This document shows, piece after piece, positions 36,260-47,049 of a stretch of 64,000 nt of DNA (position 1 is its first letter; each line of letters starts with the position of its first letter). The notes beneath the pieces were generated by a model, which had not been told where the DNA came from, did not search any database, and saw only the letters and a program-made list of their open reading frames with translations. The translations under genes and the position numbers were made by a program. The stretch is from Symsagittifera roscoffensis (taxonomy: Eukaryota > Xenacoelomorpha > Acoela > Convolutidae). Location: NCBI RefSeq assembly GCF_963678635.1, contig NC_087064.1:33704369-33768368 (forward strand), read 5' to 3'.

Positions 36260-39200
36260 TTAACGTCGATTCCAAACAACCTCCGGCTTAAACCATTCCT
36301 CAATTTTTTGCGAAACCCTCATTGGAGAATTCAGTTTTTGTTGTAGTTTTACAATAAGAACAACCGCATCAAAATCTGGAACATACAGATCGATTTTGTC
36401 ATCCCACGATACAGGGCCATCTCCAAAATTTGTCCCTGTAAAAGCGTCAATCAGGGTAAACGTTTCACCACTCTCGGGTTCCTTGACTCCCAAATCCTTC
36501 AAGCTGTAGCTCAGTAAAACAGTCTGATCATCTGATTTCGCGTGGAAGTTACAGATCGCGTATGTTCCGAAAGTAGCGTCTCCTAATTTTTTGAGCCAGA
36601 CTTGAATAGCACCATTGGAATCACTGATAACTTGCTTTGCGAAGTCGCCCAGGGGGTCCTGATTGATCCGGATGAGGTATCGATTCAGAAGAAGACTCAG
36701 TGCAGCATCACTTATGAATCGGAGGTCAGAAGATACCAGCAAAGGGGCACTCCACATGCACCACATTGCCATCTGGATCTTCTGTTGTCCAAAAGAAGTC
36801 CCAGAGTTGCCCACAAGCAACTCATCAGGGTCGAGGAAATGTCCAGGTCCACTGTGTTTGGCAAATTTGTTCTGAAACAATAAAAAGGTGTAGAGACCTC
36901 ATTAAGTACTTTCAAGCCGTAGACTTCCGCTCTTGATGACAGTTTATTTATACAAAAAATTATTGCTCCGACTTTTGCAGAAAAAACTTTTTATGGTTTT
37001 CGAGACCACTTTCGTTGATCAAAACTATAGTTTTCAACAAAAACTGTTGATACCCGATAAAATTTTTAAAACCCTGTGATTTAAAATTTAAAAATAAGTT
37101 TTGCCTGTTTTATTTTAAAATTAGTTTCTGGGAATCAGAGCTTAAAAATGCCAATTTAGCAATGTTTTTGGACTAATATATGCTCTCTGATAATTTTCTA
37201 TGATGCTGAGTGTGTAAACACGAACTATTTGGGCAAGTCAAAACCTTACATTTTCAAAATCATTTCAAATTGAATTGAGATAAAATTGTTCAAATTAATT
37301 CCACACACGAATCAAATAATAACACTCACTATTTGAAATTGGCTGTTAAGAGAAAAAATCAGAAATTCAATTTTTTAAATTTTAAAAATATAATTGTTCC
37401 GACTATCGAAGAAAGTGCAGAACTTTTCTGCTTGAGATGTTTGTCAATTTGGTCATGCCCTGGACTAACTTATGCGCGTTTTTTGGTTAAGCGTAACGCT
37501 TGTTTCTAAAATGCGTAACCCAAATTATTGTTCCAACTTTCGCAAAAAGTGCAGAATTTTTATATTCGGGTGGTTTTTCCAACTCAGTCAATATTTTATC
37601 TAAAACTCAAATGTAAATAATTTATCTATGACGTTTTCACTAAATTATAAGGCTTTGAATGTTTGTCTAATTAGACGACTAATTTTTGTCGTGATATACT
37701 TCGGCCTATCAACGCGCAATATGTTTCGGTCCATTAAAGCGTAACCGGCAGTTTAAATCCTTCCAAATTGAACTCAGGCAAGCATGTTGCTCTTTTAAAT
37801 AAGTTACGCAAAATATATCTTTTGGTGCTTTATACAGCTTGTAGGGGGTGCATTTAGGAAATAAAATATTTATAAGTATTCTAAATTTTTTCATTTCATT
37901 GAACATTTCGAGATTTTTTTAAATTCAAAAAGCTTGTGATCGATGATAGAGGGCAGTCAAAACATTCAGGGCTTTGCCTTCATATTTGATTAGTCTTGTT
38001 TTTACTACAAAGTTGTTCCAAGTTGATTAGCGGCAAGCAAAACTTATTCGGTACCAATTAAGGGGCAATTGTAACATTCAAAACTATGACTTGATTTAAC
38101 GGTAGTCTTGCTTATGATTTACGATTAAAAAACGTCACTGACCAAAAAATGGAACATATTCCAGACCAGTTGCAGTGCAATCGGATCACTCAGTAGCCCT
38201 GATACGAGCAGTCTCATTATAGATCTCGTAACCTTCTTTTTTTTGCAGGGACCATATAGAAGTTTTTTTGGTTTTTTCCATTGCAAATGTCTTAGTGAGG
38301 TTAAATTGAATAGTATCCATTACTGCTAAATTTCGCGCCAGTTTCACCCATCTTTCCAATACAAAAAAGAACAAAGACAAGAATGCTCTGTTTTGGAATC
38401 TGCAAAATGCCTTCTTTTCTCTGTTTTGGATTTCATGTACAAATTGGCCAACTGAATAACGACAATTTTGCAATGTAATGTTTTTTTTGGTCGGCTAAAG
38501 TGATTTTCAGAACAAATAACGAAAACCGCCAGCAGAAAATTCCACCATGCAGAAAACTCCATGGAAAAATCATTCAAAAATGAAATTTTTGGTCGCTTTT
38601 TGAAAATTTTGGCCAACGGTTTTGTAAGTTTTGGTACTTTTTGTTATTTCACAATCCCCGTAAAAATGAATTGACTCCGAAGGCGCCTTTTGAATCAATC
38701 ATAAATGGTTGCCAAAAAGCAGTATTTATGGGTTCGTGGTGATGTGCGGTTTAAATCCGTTCAAATCTAATCCAAATCGCATCCCATTTGTTAATGTGGC
38801 ATGAACAAAACAATACCTGATTGTTTGCGTAGTGTTTAATGATTCCAAAAAGGCTATCCCAACTGTCTTGCACGTCGTCGTAGTTCCTGAAGAAGTTGCA
38901 AGTCTCCGCTACTTCGGCGTAATCAGCCACTGGATCATAGAGGGGCCATTCGCAGAGGTACAAAATATCCCTGCCAGTATTATTCAATGCCTAGATAGAA
39001 TTGTGTACCATAATAGTAAGTTTTTAAAGCATGGAACCAAAACAATCAATAGTGCTGTTAAGGGGACAAAAATATCTCAGACCTGAATTCAAAGAATAAT
39101 GCAGGTGTCAATCGCTAGGGGTTAACAGGCTTACGGTGTATGAACTAAACATATGCATCGGTGATCTCTCCGCGATTCTCAAATCATCCAAAGTCAACCT

Positions 39201-42200
39201 ATTTGCCTGACAATATAACGCCCGATCCCTTAGAAAATATGAGACAGTCTTGAGACGCCCGCCCCATTGGTTGAGACAGTTTTTATTAATTCAGTGCTAT
39301 ACTAACCAAACGAAAAGCCCTTATGAACGGAGGAACCATCGGGTTGTTACAATAAAAAGTGGAATATATTGTCCTAATATTTCAATTTTTGGTCATGCTC
39401 GTGGTCCTGCAAATTTTGCGCTGTTCATGCGTTAAACTTGATTGTTTCTTCGAAAGCAGTTTTTATGTAACCTTCTTCACAAAGTCCTATGTTTTTATTT
39501 ATTATGCAAATTTTGCGCTGTTCATGCGTTAAACTTGAGTGTTTCTTCGAAAGCAGTTTTTATGTAAACTTCTTCACAAAGTCCTATGTTTTTATTTATT
39601 ATGCAAATTTTGCGCTGTTCATGCGCTAAACTTGATTGTTTCTTCGAAAGCAGTTTTTATGTAAACTTCTTCACAAAGTCTTACGTTTTTGATTATTATG
39701 CAAATATTGCGCTGTTCATGCGTTAAACTTGATTGTTTCTTCGAAAGCAGTTTTTAAGTAAACTTCTTCACAAAGTCTTACGTTTTTATTTATTATGCAA
39801 ACTTTGCGCTGTTCATGTGTTAAACTTGATTGTTTCTTCGAAAACAGTTTTTATGTAAACTTCTTCACAAAGTCTTACGTTTTTATTTATTATGCAAATT
39901 TTGCGCTGTTCATGCGTTAAACTTGATTGTTTCTTCGAAAGCAGTTTTTATGTAAACTTCTTCACAAAGTCTTACGTTTTTATTTATTATGCAAATTTTG
40001 CGCTGTTCATGCGTTAAACTTGAGTGTTTCTTCGAAAGCAGTTTTTATGTAAACTTCTTCACAAAGTCCTTTGTTTTTATTTATTATGCAAATTTTGCGC
40101 TGTTCATGCGCTAAACTTGATTGTTTCTTCGAAAGCAGTTTTTATGTAAACTTCTTCACAAAGTCTTACGTTTTTAATTATTATGCAAATATTGCGCTGT
40201 TCATGCGGTAAACTTGATTGTTTCTTCGAAAGCAGTTTTTGAGTAAACTTCTTCACAAAGTCTTACGTTTTTATTTATTATGCAAACTTTGCGCTGTTCA
40301 TGTGTTAAACTTGATTGTTTCTTCGAAAGCAGTTTTTATGTAAACTTCTTCACAAAGTCTTACGTTTTTATTTATTATGCAAATTTTGCGCTGTTCATGC
40401 GTTAAACTTGATTGTTTCTTCGAAAGCAGTTTTTATGTAAACTTCTTCACAAAGTCTTACATTTTTATTTATTATGCAAACTTTGCGCTGTTCATGTGTT
40501 AAACTTGATTGTTTCTTCGAAAGCAGTTTTTATGTAAACTTCTTCACAAAGTCTTACGTTTTTATTTATTATGCAAACTTTGCGCTGTTCATGCGTTAAA
40601 CTTGATTGTTTCTTCGAAAGCAGTTTTTATGTAAACCTCTTCACAAAGTCTTACGTTTTTATTTATTATGCAAATATTGCGCTGTTCATGCGTTAAACTT
40701 GATTGTTTCTTCGAAAGCAGTTTTTAAGTAAACTTCTTCACAAAGTCTTACATTTTTATTTATTATGCAAACTTTGCGCTGTTCATGTGTTAAACTTGAT
40801 TGTTTCTTCGAAAGCAGTTTTTATGTAAACTTCTTCACAAAGTCTTACGTTTTTATTTATTATGCAAATTTTGCGCTGTTCATGCGTTAAACTTGATTGT
40901 TTCTTCGAAAGCAGTTTTTATGTAAACTTCTTCACAAAGTCTTACGTTTTTATTTATTATGCAAACTTTGCGCTGTTCATGCGTTAAACTTGATTGTTTC
41001 TTCGAAAGCAGTTTTTATGTAAACTTCTTCACAAAGTCTTACGTTTTTATTTATTATGCAAACTTTGCGCTGTTCATGCGTTAAACTTGATTGTTTCTTC
41101 GAAAGCAGTTTTTATGTAAACCTCTTCACAAAGTCTTACGTTTTTATTTATTATGCAAATTTTGCGCTGTTCATGCGTTAAACTTGATTGTTTCTTCGAA
41201 AGCAGTTTTTAAGTAAACTTCTTCACAAAGTCTTACGTTTTTATTTATTATGCAAATTTTGCGCTGTTCATGCGTTAAACTTGATTGTTTCTTCGAAAGC
41301 AGTTTTTAAGTAAACTTCTTCACAAAGTCTTACGTTTTTATTTATTATGCAAACTTTGCTTTGTTCATGTGTTAAACTTGATTGTTTCTTCGAAAGCAGT
41401 TTTTATGTAAACTTCTTCACAAAGTCTTACGTTTTTTTATTTATTATGCAAACTTTGCGCTGTTCATGTGTTAAACTTGATTGTTTCTTCGAAAGCAGTT
41501 TTTATGTAAACTTCTTCACAAAGTCTTACGTTTTTATTTATTATGCAAACTTTGCGCTGTTCATGCGTTAAACTTGATTGTTTCTTCGAAAGCAGTTTTT
41601 ATGTAAACCTCTTCACAAAGTCTTACGTTTTTATTTATTATGCAAATTTTGCGCTGTTCATGCGTTAAACTTGATTGTTTCTTCGAAAGCAGTTTTTATG
41701 TAAACTTCTTCACAAAGTCTTACGTTTTTAATTATTATGCAAACTTTGCGCTGTTCATGCGTTAAACTTGATTGTTTCTTCGAAAGCAGTTTTTAAGTAA
41801 ACTTCTTCACAAAGTCTTACGTTTTTATTTATTATGCAAACTTTGCGCTGTTCATGTGTTAAACTTGATTGTTTCTTCGAAAGCAGTTTTTATGTAAACT
41901 TCTTCACAAAGTCTTACGTTTTTATTTATTATGCAAAATTTGCGCTGTTCATGCGTTAAACTTGATTGTTTCTTCGAAAGCAGTTTTTATGTAAACCTCT
42001 TCACAAAGTCTTACGTTTTTATTTATTATGCAAATTTTGCGCTGTTCATGCGTTAAACTTGATTGTTTCTTCGAAAGCAGTTTTTATGTAAACTTCTTCA
42101 CAAAGTCTTACGTTTTTATTTATTATGCAAACATTGCGCTGTTCATGTGTTAAACTTGATTGTTTCTTCGAAAGCAGTTTTTATGTAAACTTCTTCACAA

Positions 42201-44351
42201 AGTCTTACGTTTTTATTTATTATGCAAATTTTGCGCTGTTCATGCGTTAAACTTGATTGTTTCTTCGAAAGCAGTTTTTATGTAAACTTCTTCACAAAGT
42301 CTTACGTTTCTATTTATTATGCAAACTTTGCGCTGTTCATGTGTTAAACTTGATTGTTTCTTCGAAAGCAGTTTTTATGTAAACTTCTTCACAAAGTCTT
42401 ACGTTTTTATTTATTATGCAAACTTTGCGCTGTTCATAAATTAAACTTGATTGTTTCTTCGAAAGCAGTTTTTATGTAAACCTCTTCACAAAGTCTTACG
42501 TTTTTATTTATTATGCAAATTTTGCGCTGTTCATGTGTTAAACTTCATTGTTTCTTCGAAAGCAGTTTTTAAGTAAACTTCTTCACAAAGTCTTACGTTT
42601 TTATTTATTATGCAAACTTTGCGCTGTTCATGTGTTAAACTTGATTGTTTCTTCGAAAGCAGTTTTTATGTAAACTTCTTCACAAAGTCTTACGTTTTTA
42701 TTTATTATGCAAACTTTGCGCTGTTCATGCGTTAAACTTGATTGTTTCTTCGAAAGCAGTTTTTATGTAAACCTCTTCACAAAGTCTTACGTTTTTATTT
42801 ATTATGCAAATTTTGCGCTGTTCATGCGTTAAACTTGATTGTTTCCTCGAAAGCAGTTTTTATGTAAACTTCTTCACAAAGTCTTACGTTTTTATTTATT
42901 ATGCAAACTTTGCGCTGTTCATGCGTTAAACTTGATTGTTTCTTCGAAAGCAGCTTTTATGTAAACTTCTTCACAAAGTCTTACGTTTTTATTTATTATG
43001 CAAGCTTTGCGCTGTTCATGCGTTAAAGTTGTTTGTTTTTTCAAGAACAGTTTTTATAAAATTTCTTTAGAAAATTTTACGTTTTTATTTATTTATGATT
43101 GCTTTCATCGTTTTCATTCTTTCTTTTTTTTCATTAGAATAAAACCCTTTGTTTAGTTTTTTTTTCCGGTTTTAAGAACGATTATATGTTTAAAAGTTTA
43201 AACTGATAAAAGTAAGGACTTAACACCTGGAAAAGCTTTTGTGGCGGTGCTTCACTAAGCTGTGATAGCCATCGGATCAGGGTCCTAAAGGGCTGGTACT
43301 GTTCAAATGCTAAGCGAAAAAAAACACATACAGTTTTGTATTGCTTATAGCCTGAAAACAAAAGTATTAATATAAATTATAAAAAAAAAGCAAAGTGAGT
43401 GTTAACTGACTTTTCCCATTTCCTTGTAACCTGGTCCAGAGGTCAAGGGATCAATATAGCACCCGTCGAACTTGAGCATGTCAATTCCCCACGATGCAAA
43501 TGTCTGAGCATCTGTCTCTATATGTCCTTTGCTACCCGGATAACCAGCGCATGTTTTGTAGCCAACGTCTTCGTAAATTCCTTTAAATTCCAAAAACTTT
43601 GTAATCGAATAAAAAAATACAGTAGCCGTGCAAATCTGCTACTCAAAATTTTCTTATTTTCTTAATTTGACAATCGTTAATTCACGGTGAAAGTAATTTT
43701 TCAAAAACTTTTAGCCTTCATAATGACAAAAACAAAACTTGTCAAAACGAACGGCAAAATATTCCATCCCAACCCAGACATACCCAGTTTGAGTCCTCTC
43801 TCGTGCATATAGTCGGCAAGCGCTTTCATTCCACTGGGAAACCTATCCGGATCGGCTACCAGCTGGCCATCTGCGCTTCTGTTCTTCATGAGCCAGCAAT
43901 CGTCTATAGAGAGATAGGTGTAGCCGGCATCCTTCAAGCCAAAAGTGACCATCGCATCCGCCATCGTCATGAACAAATTCTCATTTATGCACTCATTAGG
44001 AAAGTTCACGCAATCCGTTTGACATCTAATCAAGCACCATTGCAGCAAAAAAATTCAGTTTTTGTTTAGAAACTTTTTCAGTTTCTTGTTAAATTCAGTT
44101 AACAAACACCTGAAAAAACACTTGAAAGATCTCAGTTTTTTTTAACCATTAAGCGAACGTTAAAACCATCATACTTTAACAAATTTGACCTTAAGGTTCT
44201 GTCCTGATTTTTTGTTGCGTCGTTTTGGCTCTCACCTGAATCTCTCCCAGTTCATGAATCCCATCACAGGTGTCAGTCCCAATCCATTGCCATCACTTGC
44301 CACCAAGTGATACCCGCATTGGAACAGAACAATCAAAATTAACTTTATCAT
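36260..44351 (-). CDS. Alpha-galactosidase A-like (GH27), gene 2
   Basis: Paralogue of gene 1, on the opposite strand. Five exons join in frame over GT-AG introns: 44351-44236, 44025-43784, 43580-43411, 38990-38817 and 36871-36260, giving 437 residues. The start chosen is Met at 44351 because a hydrophobic signal peptide follows at once; the frame is open further up to 44414. The active site is complete: I-D-D-C-W (79-83), nucleophile Asp158 in L-K-F-D-G-C, and acid/base Asp215 in R-N-Y-D-D-V-Q-D. The recognition loop C-E-W-P-L-Y is exactly the human alpha-galactosidase A pattern, so this copy is the better candidate for classical activity. The third exon of gene 1 is split here by a 4.4-kb intron full of 97-bp satellite. 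The last intron (36872-38816) carries R1 copies. Exon 2 is about 94% identical to that of gene 1, far above the other exons. Confidence 0.9.
37396..37998 (+). mobile_element. R1 copies in the last intron of gene 2
   Basis: A short truncated R1 (37396-37500, starting TTGTTCCGACTATCG) is followed by a longer diverged copy (37529-37998) that starts TGTTCCAACTTTCGC and ends with CAGTCAAAACATTCAGGGCT, a decayed hairpin and TTAGTCTTG. A tail-like piece CCCTGATACGAGCAGTCT recurs alone at about 38198. They are antisense to the gene. Confidence 0.75.
39409..43100. repeat. 97-bp satellite array, about 38 copies
   Basis: Head-to-tail array inside an intron of gene 2. Anchors such as CTGTTCATGCGTTAAACTTG recur every 97 bp (39421, 39518, 39615 and on). 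The unit contains TTTCTTCGAAAGCAG, CTTCTTCACAAAGTCTTACG and TATTATGCAAATTTTGCGCT. Units differ by a few recurring variants (AAATTTTG, AAACTTTG or AAATATTG; GCGTT or GTGTT; AACTTCT or AACCTCT), and neighbouring blocks repeat the same variant order, implying growth by multi-unit duplication. The last copy, from about 43010, is clearly diverged. The short ORFs in it are repeat shadows. Confidence 0.97.
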
Positions 44352-45049
44352 CCCTGTTTTATGTTTAGTTTCTTTCAGCAAAATCCGTCGATGACTTTCA
44401 AAAACTGAGCACAACTAAGTGCTTCTTCAAATGTAAGTTCAAATCTCAACAAAACCAAACGGATGTGTTTATTAGCTTCTCAAACAATCAATATTAGTCG
44501 AAACATTTTGTTTAATTATCTTAAAATACCAACAAGTATACATTGAAGCGATAGTATCTGCCAAATAAAAAAATTTCTATAAGCTATTGGTGATTTTCTA
44601 CTCATGAACTGCAATAATTCGGTTCAATCTGAGACTATTTTTTGTTCAAAAAATTAGCCATTATGCCCAATGAAAACTTGATTGCACCTAATTGATTGCT
44701 CAAAATTTTTATCTTTTCCCTGCTACTTGACTTTTAGATTTTGTTCTGAAGGTCAAACCGTATCATGGAAGAAATTTTTAGAAAGAAATTGAGCCTCTTG
44801 AAAAAAAAAGAAAAGAGGTTGATCACAGACGCATTTCTGGCAAAACCCAAGTTTACTTAGATTTTTATAAGTACGCATGTAAATGTTCTTTGAAAATATG
44901 ATGGCCTCAAATCTTGCAAATTTCGAGAGGTTGCCATCTTTTGATCTTATAGTGTTCGCTATGCGTAAAGTCTGTCGACATCTGTTAAAGTGTATATTCA
45001 AAATTCTGAATTATCAGACAGATTTTGTAGAAAATTATCTCCGTCTTTT
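44352..45049. other. Upstream region of gene 2
   Basis: AT-rich, no ORF with any support. No clear promoter element stands out. Confidence 0.3.
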
Positions 45050-45206
45050 TGTTCCGACTTTCGAAGTGAGGAATATTAAATACTTGGAATGTTTTTGCGC
45101 AAGTCAATTTCAAAGTGTGATCGCAGCGGCGGCTTGTTCAACGCTATTTTAACTTAAACTTAAAGTCACTCTGGAACAAGTCTATCAAAACGGTTACGTA
45201 GCGGTA

Positions 45207-45397
45207 TTTAGACAACCGCGTATTCAGAATCGTCAGTTAGCAGACAAATACCATATCAACCAATCAGAATCGAGACAAGGAAGAAATGAATAGTTACTAA
45301 TTTTTTATTTCGTAAATTTGCTTTCTCATCTCGACTCTGATTGTTTAATATGGTTTTTGTCTGCTTACTGACGAGTATAAATACGCGGTTGTCTAAA
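45207..45397. mobile_element. Palindromic MITE, TTTAGACAACCGCG ends
   Basis: A 190-bp foldback with left arm from TTAGACAACCGCGTATT and right arm ending AATACGCGGTTGTCTAAA. The arms are about 70 bp and nearly identical, including CAGTTAGCAGACAAA and its inverse. There is no ORF. Confidence 0.8.
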
Positions 45398-46388
45398 CCC
45401 GCATCCAAGTTTAGGCGTAAATAATCGATTATAACGGATTATTATGATGATTTTTTGACAATTATAATCGATTATAATTACCAAAATTGGGTCTTTAAGG
45501 GATTTATAATTGATTATAATCATGATATTTTCCAAGAGATTATTATCTCTTATAATCGATTATAATTGATTATAATTGATTATAGTTCTTACTAAAAACC
45601 CTTAAAATCAATTATAATCGATTAGACACAAAAGCGATTATAACCTCTTATTTTGCCGAAATTTTCTTATATTCGAAATATATCTTATGGGTTATTTTTT
45701 GTGTCAATAAGAAAATCTCTAAAAGACAGATCTATTGAACACTTTGGTTCATCTGAACACAAAGTTATACCACGAAAAAAAAAGTTTCATAGAGAACCTT
45801 TCATATGAGTGGAAAGGTTCTCGCGGTAGATGAAAAATAAATTTTCCGAATCATTCATGAAACTAAATCAATCTGCTGATGTTTTTGTGTTTAAAAAAGC
45901 TTATAATATGCATCACAAAACAACTCTAATGGGGAAGAAATGAAAAAAAACTTATAAATTTGAATTAATTGGAAAACTTTAAAAACATTTTTCTCATTTT
46001 TCATAGGAACCAACGTACACAAAAAGCATAAAATATAAGCAATTTAGATGCAACTTCGAAGACAAAAATGGGCAAACAAAAGGGATTATAATCAATTATA
46101 ATCAATTATAATGGATTTTTGTGCAAAACTAATAAAATAGAAATTTGAATAAAAATAATGGATTATTATATAATCAATTATAATCAATTATAAATGTATC
46201 AAAAAATAGACGAATAAATAATCGATTATATTCGATTATAATGGATTATAATTAATTATAATTTGAATTTAAAAAGAGAGATTATAATCGATTATTAATT
46301 GAATAAAATTGATTGTTTCTCAATTATAGTGAGACTGGTACTAAAATCGTAATTTAATCAATTATTAACGCTTGAAACTGGATGCGGG
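45398..46388. mobile_element. Palindromic element rich in ATTATAATCGATTATAAT boxes
   Basis: The ends are inverted repeats: CCCGCATCCAAGTTTAGGCG at the left, matched by CGCTTGAAACTGGATGCGGG at the right. The interior holds many self-complementary boxes close to ATTATAATCGATTATAAT, at both sides of a more ordinary centre (about 45650-46080). It abuts the 45207-45397 element directly. Similar boxes reappear at about 47590-47650. Confidence 0.75.
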
Positions 46389-46591
46389 AATACAGACAGC
46401 TCTCTATCAAAACTGTTCGACTAATAAAACTTAATTGAATTGTTTACGCGTGGCGAGTTGTATGGTCTACAAAACCATTCCAACTTAAAAGAAGCAACCT
46501 AATTGGTTGTATTAATTCCATATACAACTGAATTGTTATCACTTAGTATTTGATAATATCAGCCCAAAAGGATAATATCAGCCCAGAAATA

Positions 46592-46936
46592 CAACAGTGC
46601 CGAAGTTCAACAGTGCCGAAAATGAAAACTTTGTTCAACAGTTCCAAAAATATGAACAAATTTCAGCATATTAAGTGCGGCAATCAAAAATTGAAAGGCG
46701 AACGTTTACAATCGTAAGTGACACTTAGAAATTTTGAGAGAAAAAAATAATTGCAATTTAGACGTTTTGGCACCATATTAATTGTTGAATTTGCAGTTCC
46801 AGACATTTTGGCGTCGAAAATGGAGTGATTTTCTTTGATAATAAGCGTCAGTAATTTCCCGCTTTTTAGAAAACGCGTTTAAATTATTCTAAAATTTTCC
46901 CGCCTTTTTCGGCACTGTTGTACTTCGGCACTGTTG
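46592..46936. mobile_element. Palindromic MITE, CAACAGTGCCGAAG ends
   Basis: The left end has two copies of CAACAGTGCCGAA in tandem. The right end holds the inverse, TTCGGCACTGTTG, also twice. The arms extend about 35 bp. The CAGTGCCG core is like the mariner-type element at 30755, but no clear TA duplication is seen. Confidence 0.75.
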
Positions 46937-47049
46937 AACGCCCCCGCCCAAAAGTCATAGATTCTCAAAATTTCAAAAAAAAACAGTTTGAGACCAGTTA
47001 AATGGCAGTCGGAACATTTAGGCTTTGTCTTGATAAACTAGCGGTATTG

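Larger units (their letters stand above)
45050..47049 (+). mobile_element. Diverged R1 copy split by three palindromic insertions
   Basis: The left part starts TGTTCCGACTTTCGAAG at 45050. The middle part (GTTTACGCGTGGCGAGTTG at about 46440) matches the R1 interior at 49630. The right part ends with GGCAGTCGGAACATTTAGGC at about 47010 and a GCGGTATTG tail. Three inverted-repeat elements (45207-45397, 45398-46388, 46592-46936) sit inside it and account for its 2-kb length. Confidence 0.6.

Noticed and set aside
36602-36883. + ORFs over the last exon of gene 2
   Set aside because: Antisense shadows of a conserved galactosidase exon. The same applies to - frames over the exons of gene 1, for example 28451-28657 and 29876-30172.
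39409-43100. Possible CRISPR array because of regular spacing
   Set aside because: Whole 97-bp units repeat without unique spacers, and the setting is an animal gene intron. It is a satellite.
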